From Anaerolineales bacterium (GTDB taxonomy: Bacteria; Chloroflexota; Anaerolineae; UBA7937), in contig JAUVHF010000112.1 of the NCBI GenBank assembly GCA_030593425.1, positions 1-5,494 on the forward strand: a DNA stretch of 5,494 nt, given 5' to 3'. The notes beneath the pieces are model-generated. The model saw nothing but the letters and a program-made list of their open reading frames with translations, had not been told where the DNA came from and did no database searches. The translations under genes were made by a program, and so were the position numbers. This document shows, one piece after another, positions 4,681 to 5,494 of this stretch. Within the stretch, counting starts at the first letter, position 1. Each line of letters starts with the position of its first letter.

Positions 4681-5487
4681 TTAAGCCACCAGGCTGTTCA
4701 TAGCCCGGAAGACCCTGTAGACGGTCAAATAGTCATCATGAGTATACTCCACCCGGCGGCCCTCGAGACGCACCACGCCGGGGATCAGTTCAGCCATCTC
4801 ACTCTGTACCCCTCTTGCGAAATCCACGGTCAAAGTGAGGGGAGGGGAGACTCTAAATGGTTCCCCACCCCCCTCCAAAGCCCTCTCTGCCGCCTCCCTG
4901 ATCAGTTGTTGAGCCCTTTGGGGCGACAGGCACTTGGCAGCCCGAGTGCCATACCCCTCTTTGACGATCACTGTCTCCAAGGAAGGCCCCAGAAGGACCT
5001 TAGCCTCCTCGACTAGCAACCTATCCCCTGTGACCAAGACCACAGGAACACCAAAGTAGCCGGCTAGAGCGGCGTTGAGCCCTGTCTCACCTATCGGCTC
5101 TCCGTTGAGTCTCACCTGATAGATACGCCCGCTAACGGTATGAGCGATGACGCTATCTTTCGTCCCTGCCTGAGCGTGGTATCCGATGAAGAAGGCGGCG
5201 TCGAAGGGTCCGTCTATCCCTTGCATCATGCCCCAAGGCCTGGGCCAACCGGATATGAGTTGGGCCTGAGGGTTCAACCCCTCGACGAGGATGTTCCGTC
5301 CTTTCCCATGGGCGTCGTTAACCACGATCTCCGTCGCTCCGCCCACCAACGCCCCCTCGATGGCCGCATTAGCCTCCTCGGTCATCAGTTTGCGAGCCCG
5401 TTCATACTCCTTGTTGCCCATGTGGGTTTGTTCGCTACTCACTACCCCAGAGATACCCTCCATATCGCAGGAGATATAGACTTTCAT
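4681..5487 (-). CDS. dppA: D-aminopeptidase DppA, peptidase family M55
   Basis: The 268-residue protein is a complete M55 zinc aminopeptidase, the family of Bacillus subtilis DppA, a self-compartmentalising decamer that cleaves N-terminal D-amino acids such as D-Ala from D-Ala-D-Ala. The dinuclear zinc ligands are visible: D8 and E10 in SCDMEGISGV, H60 in VVNDAHGKGRN, H104 in FIGYHAQAGT and E134 in PIGETGLNAAL. H116 in VIAHTVSG corresponds to the proposed catalytic histidine. The length matches the family and no signal peptide is seen, so it is cytoplasmic. The start is ATG 5487. Only 7 nt upstream are in the window, so its promoter and most of its ribosome site are missing. In other bacteria dppA often sits with peptide transporters used in recycling cell-wall peptides; none is visible here. 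It is separated from the reductase gene by 127 nt, so sharing a transcript is possible but not certain. Confidence 0.95.
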   Translation of the reverse strand: MKVYISCDMEGISGVVSSEQTHMGNKEYERARKLMTEEANAAIEGALVGGATEIVVNDAHGKGRNILVEGLNPQAQLISGWPRPWGMMQGIDGPFDAAFFIGYHAQAGTKDSVIAHTVSGRIYQVRLNGEPIGETGLNAALAGYFGVPVVLVTGDRLLVEEAKVLLGPSLETVIVKEGYGTRAAKCLSPQRAQQLIREAAERALEGGGEPFRVSPPLTLTVDFARGVQSEMAELIPGVVRLEGRRVEYTHDDYLTVYRVFRAMNSLVA

Positions 5488-5494
5488 CCGTAAC

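Overview
The window is a compact, gene-dense bacterial fragment, GC-rich by eye, with two converging gene sets. Most genes belong to sulfur, iron-sulfur or thiol-redox biology. The mix (Rrf2, CysE/CysK, NifS/IscU, a ferredoxin:thioredoxin reductase catalytic chain, an SDH_sah membrane protease, a stand-alone methionine-synthase-activation-domain protein and a DppA aminopeptidase) suggests an anaerobic or microaerophilic, possibly thermophilic bacterium of the Chloroflexota/Firmicutes-like type. That placement is inference from gene content only, and I am not sure of the phylum.

Plus strand, 1-2283: an Fe-S/cysteine operon. It holds an Rrf2 (IscR-like) regulator cut by the left edge, then remnants of cysE and cysK joined by a deletion, then an intact cysteine desulfurase (nifS/iscS) and an intact IscU scaffold. 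A hairpin terminator at about 2314-2339 closes it. Regulator, sulfur donor and scaffold still form a working unit, but the two cysteine-synthesis genes between them are reduced to a CysE N-terminus abutting a CysK C-terminus.

Minus strand, 5487-2323 (read right to left): DppA-type D-aminopeptidase, a ferredoxin:thioredoxin reductase catalytic chain fused to a glutaredoxin-like domain, an SDH_sah (ClpP/SppA-related) membrane-anchored serine protease, and a methionine-synthase-activation-domain protein with a C-terminal cysteine motif. Gaps are 127, 64 and 40 nt, so the set could be one transcript.

The main discovery candidate is the reductase gene. Its frame is interrupted by a single TGA (4371-4373) exactly where the family has the second cysteine of its first CPC motif, the redox-active cysteine that attacks thioredoxin. 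Strong family similarity continues without a break after the TGA. Starting a few bases downstream is a hairpin with a 6-bp upper stem and a G-containing apical loop 20 nt after the TGA, which fits the bacterial SECIS pattern. I read this as a probable selenocysteine-containing reductase-glutaredoxin fusion of 197 aa, not as two genes or a pseudogene. No selenocysteine machinery (selA, selB, selC, selD) lies in the window, so this rests on sequence position and RNA structure alone.
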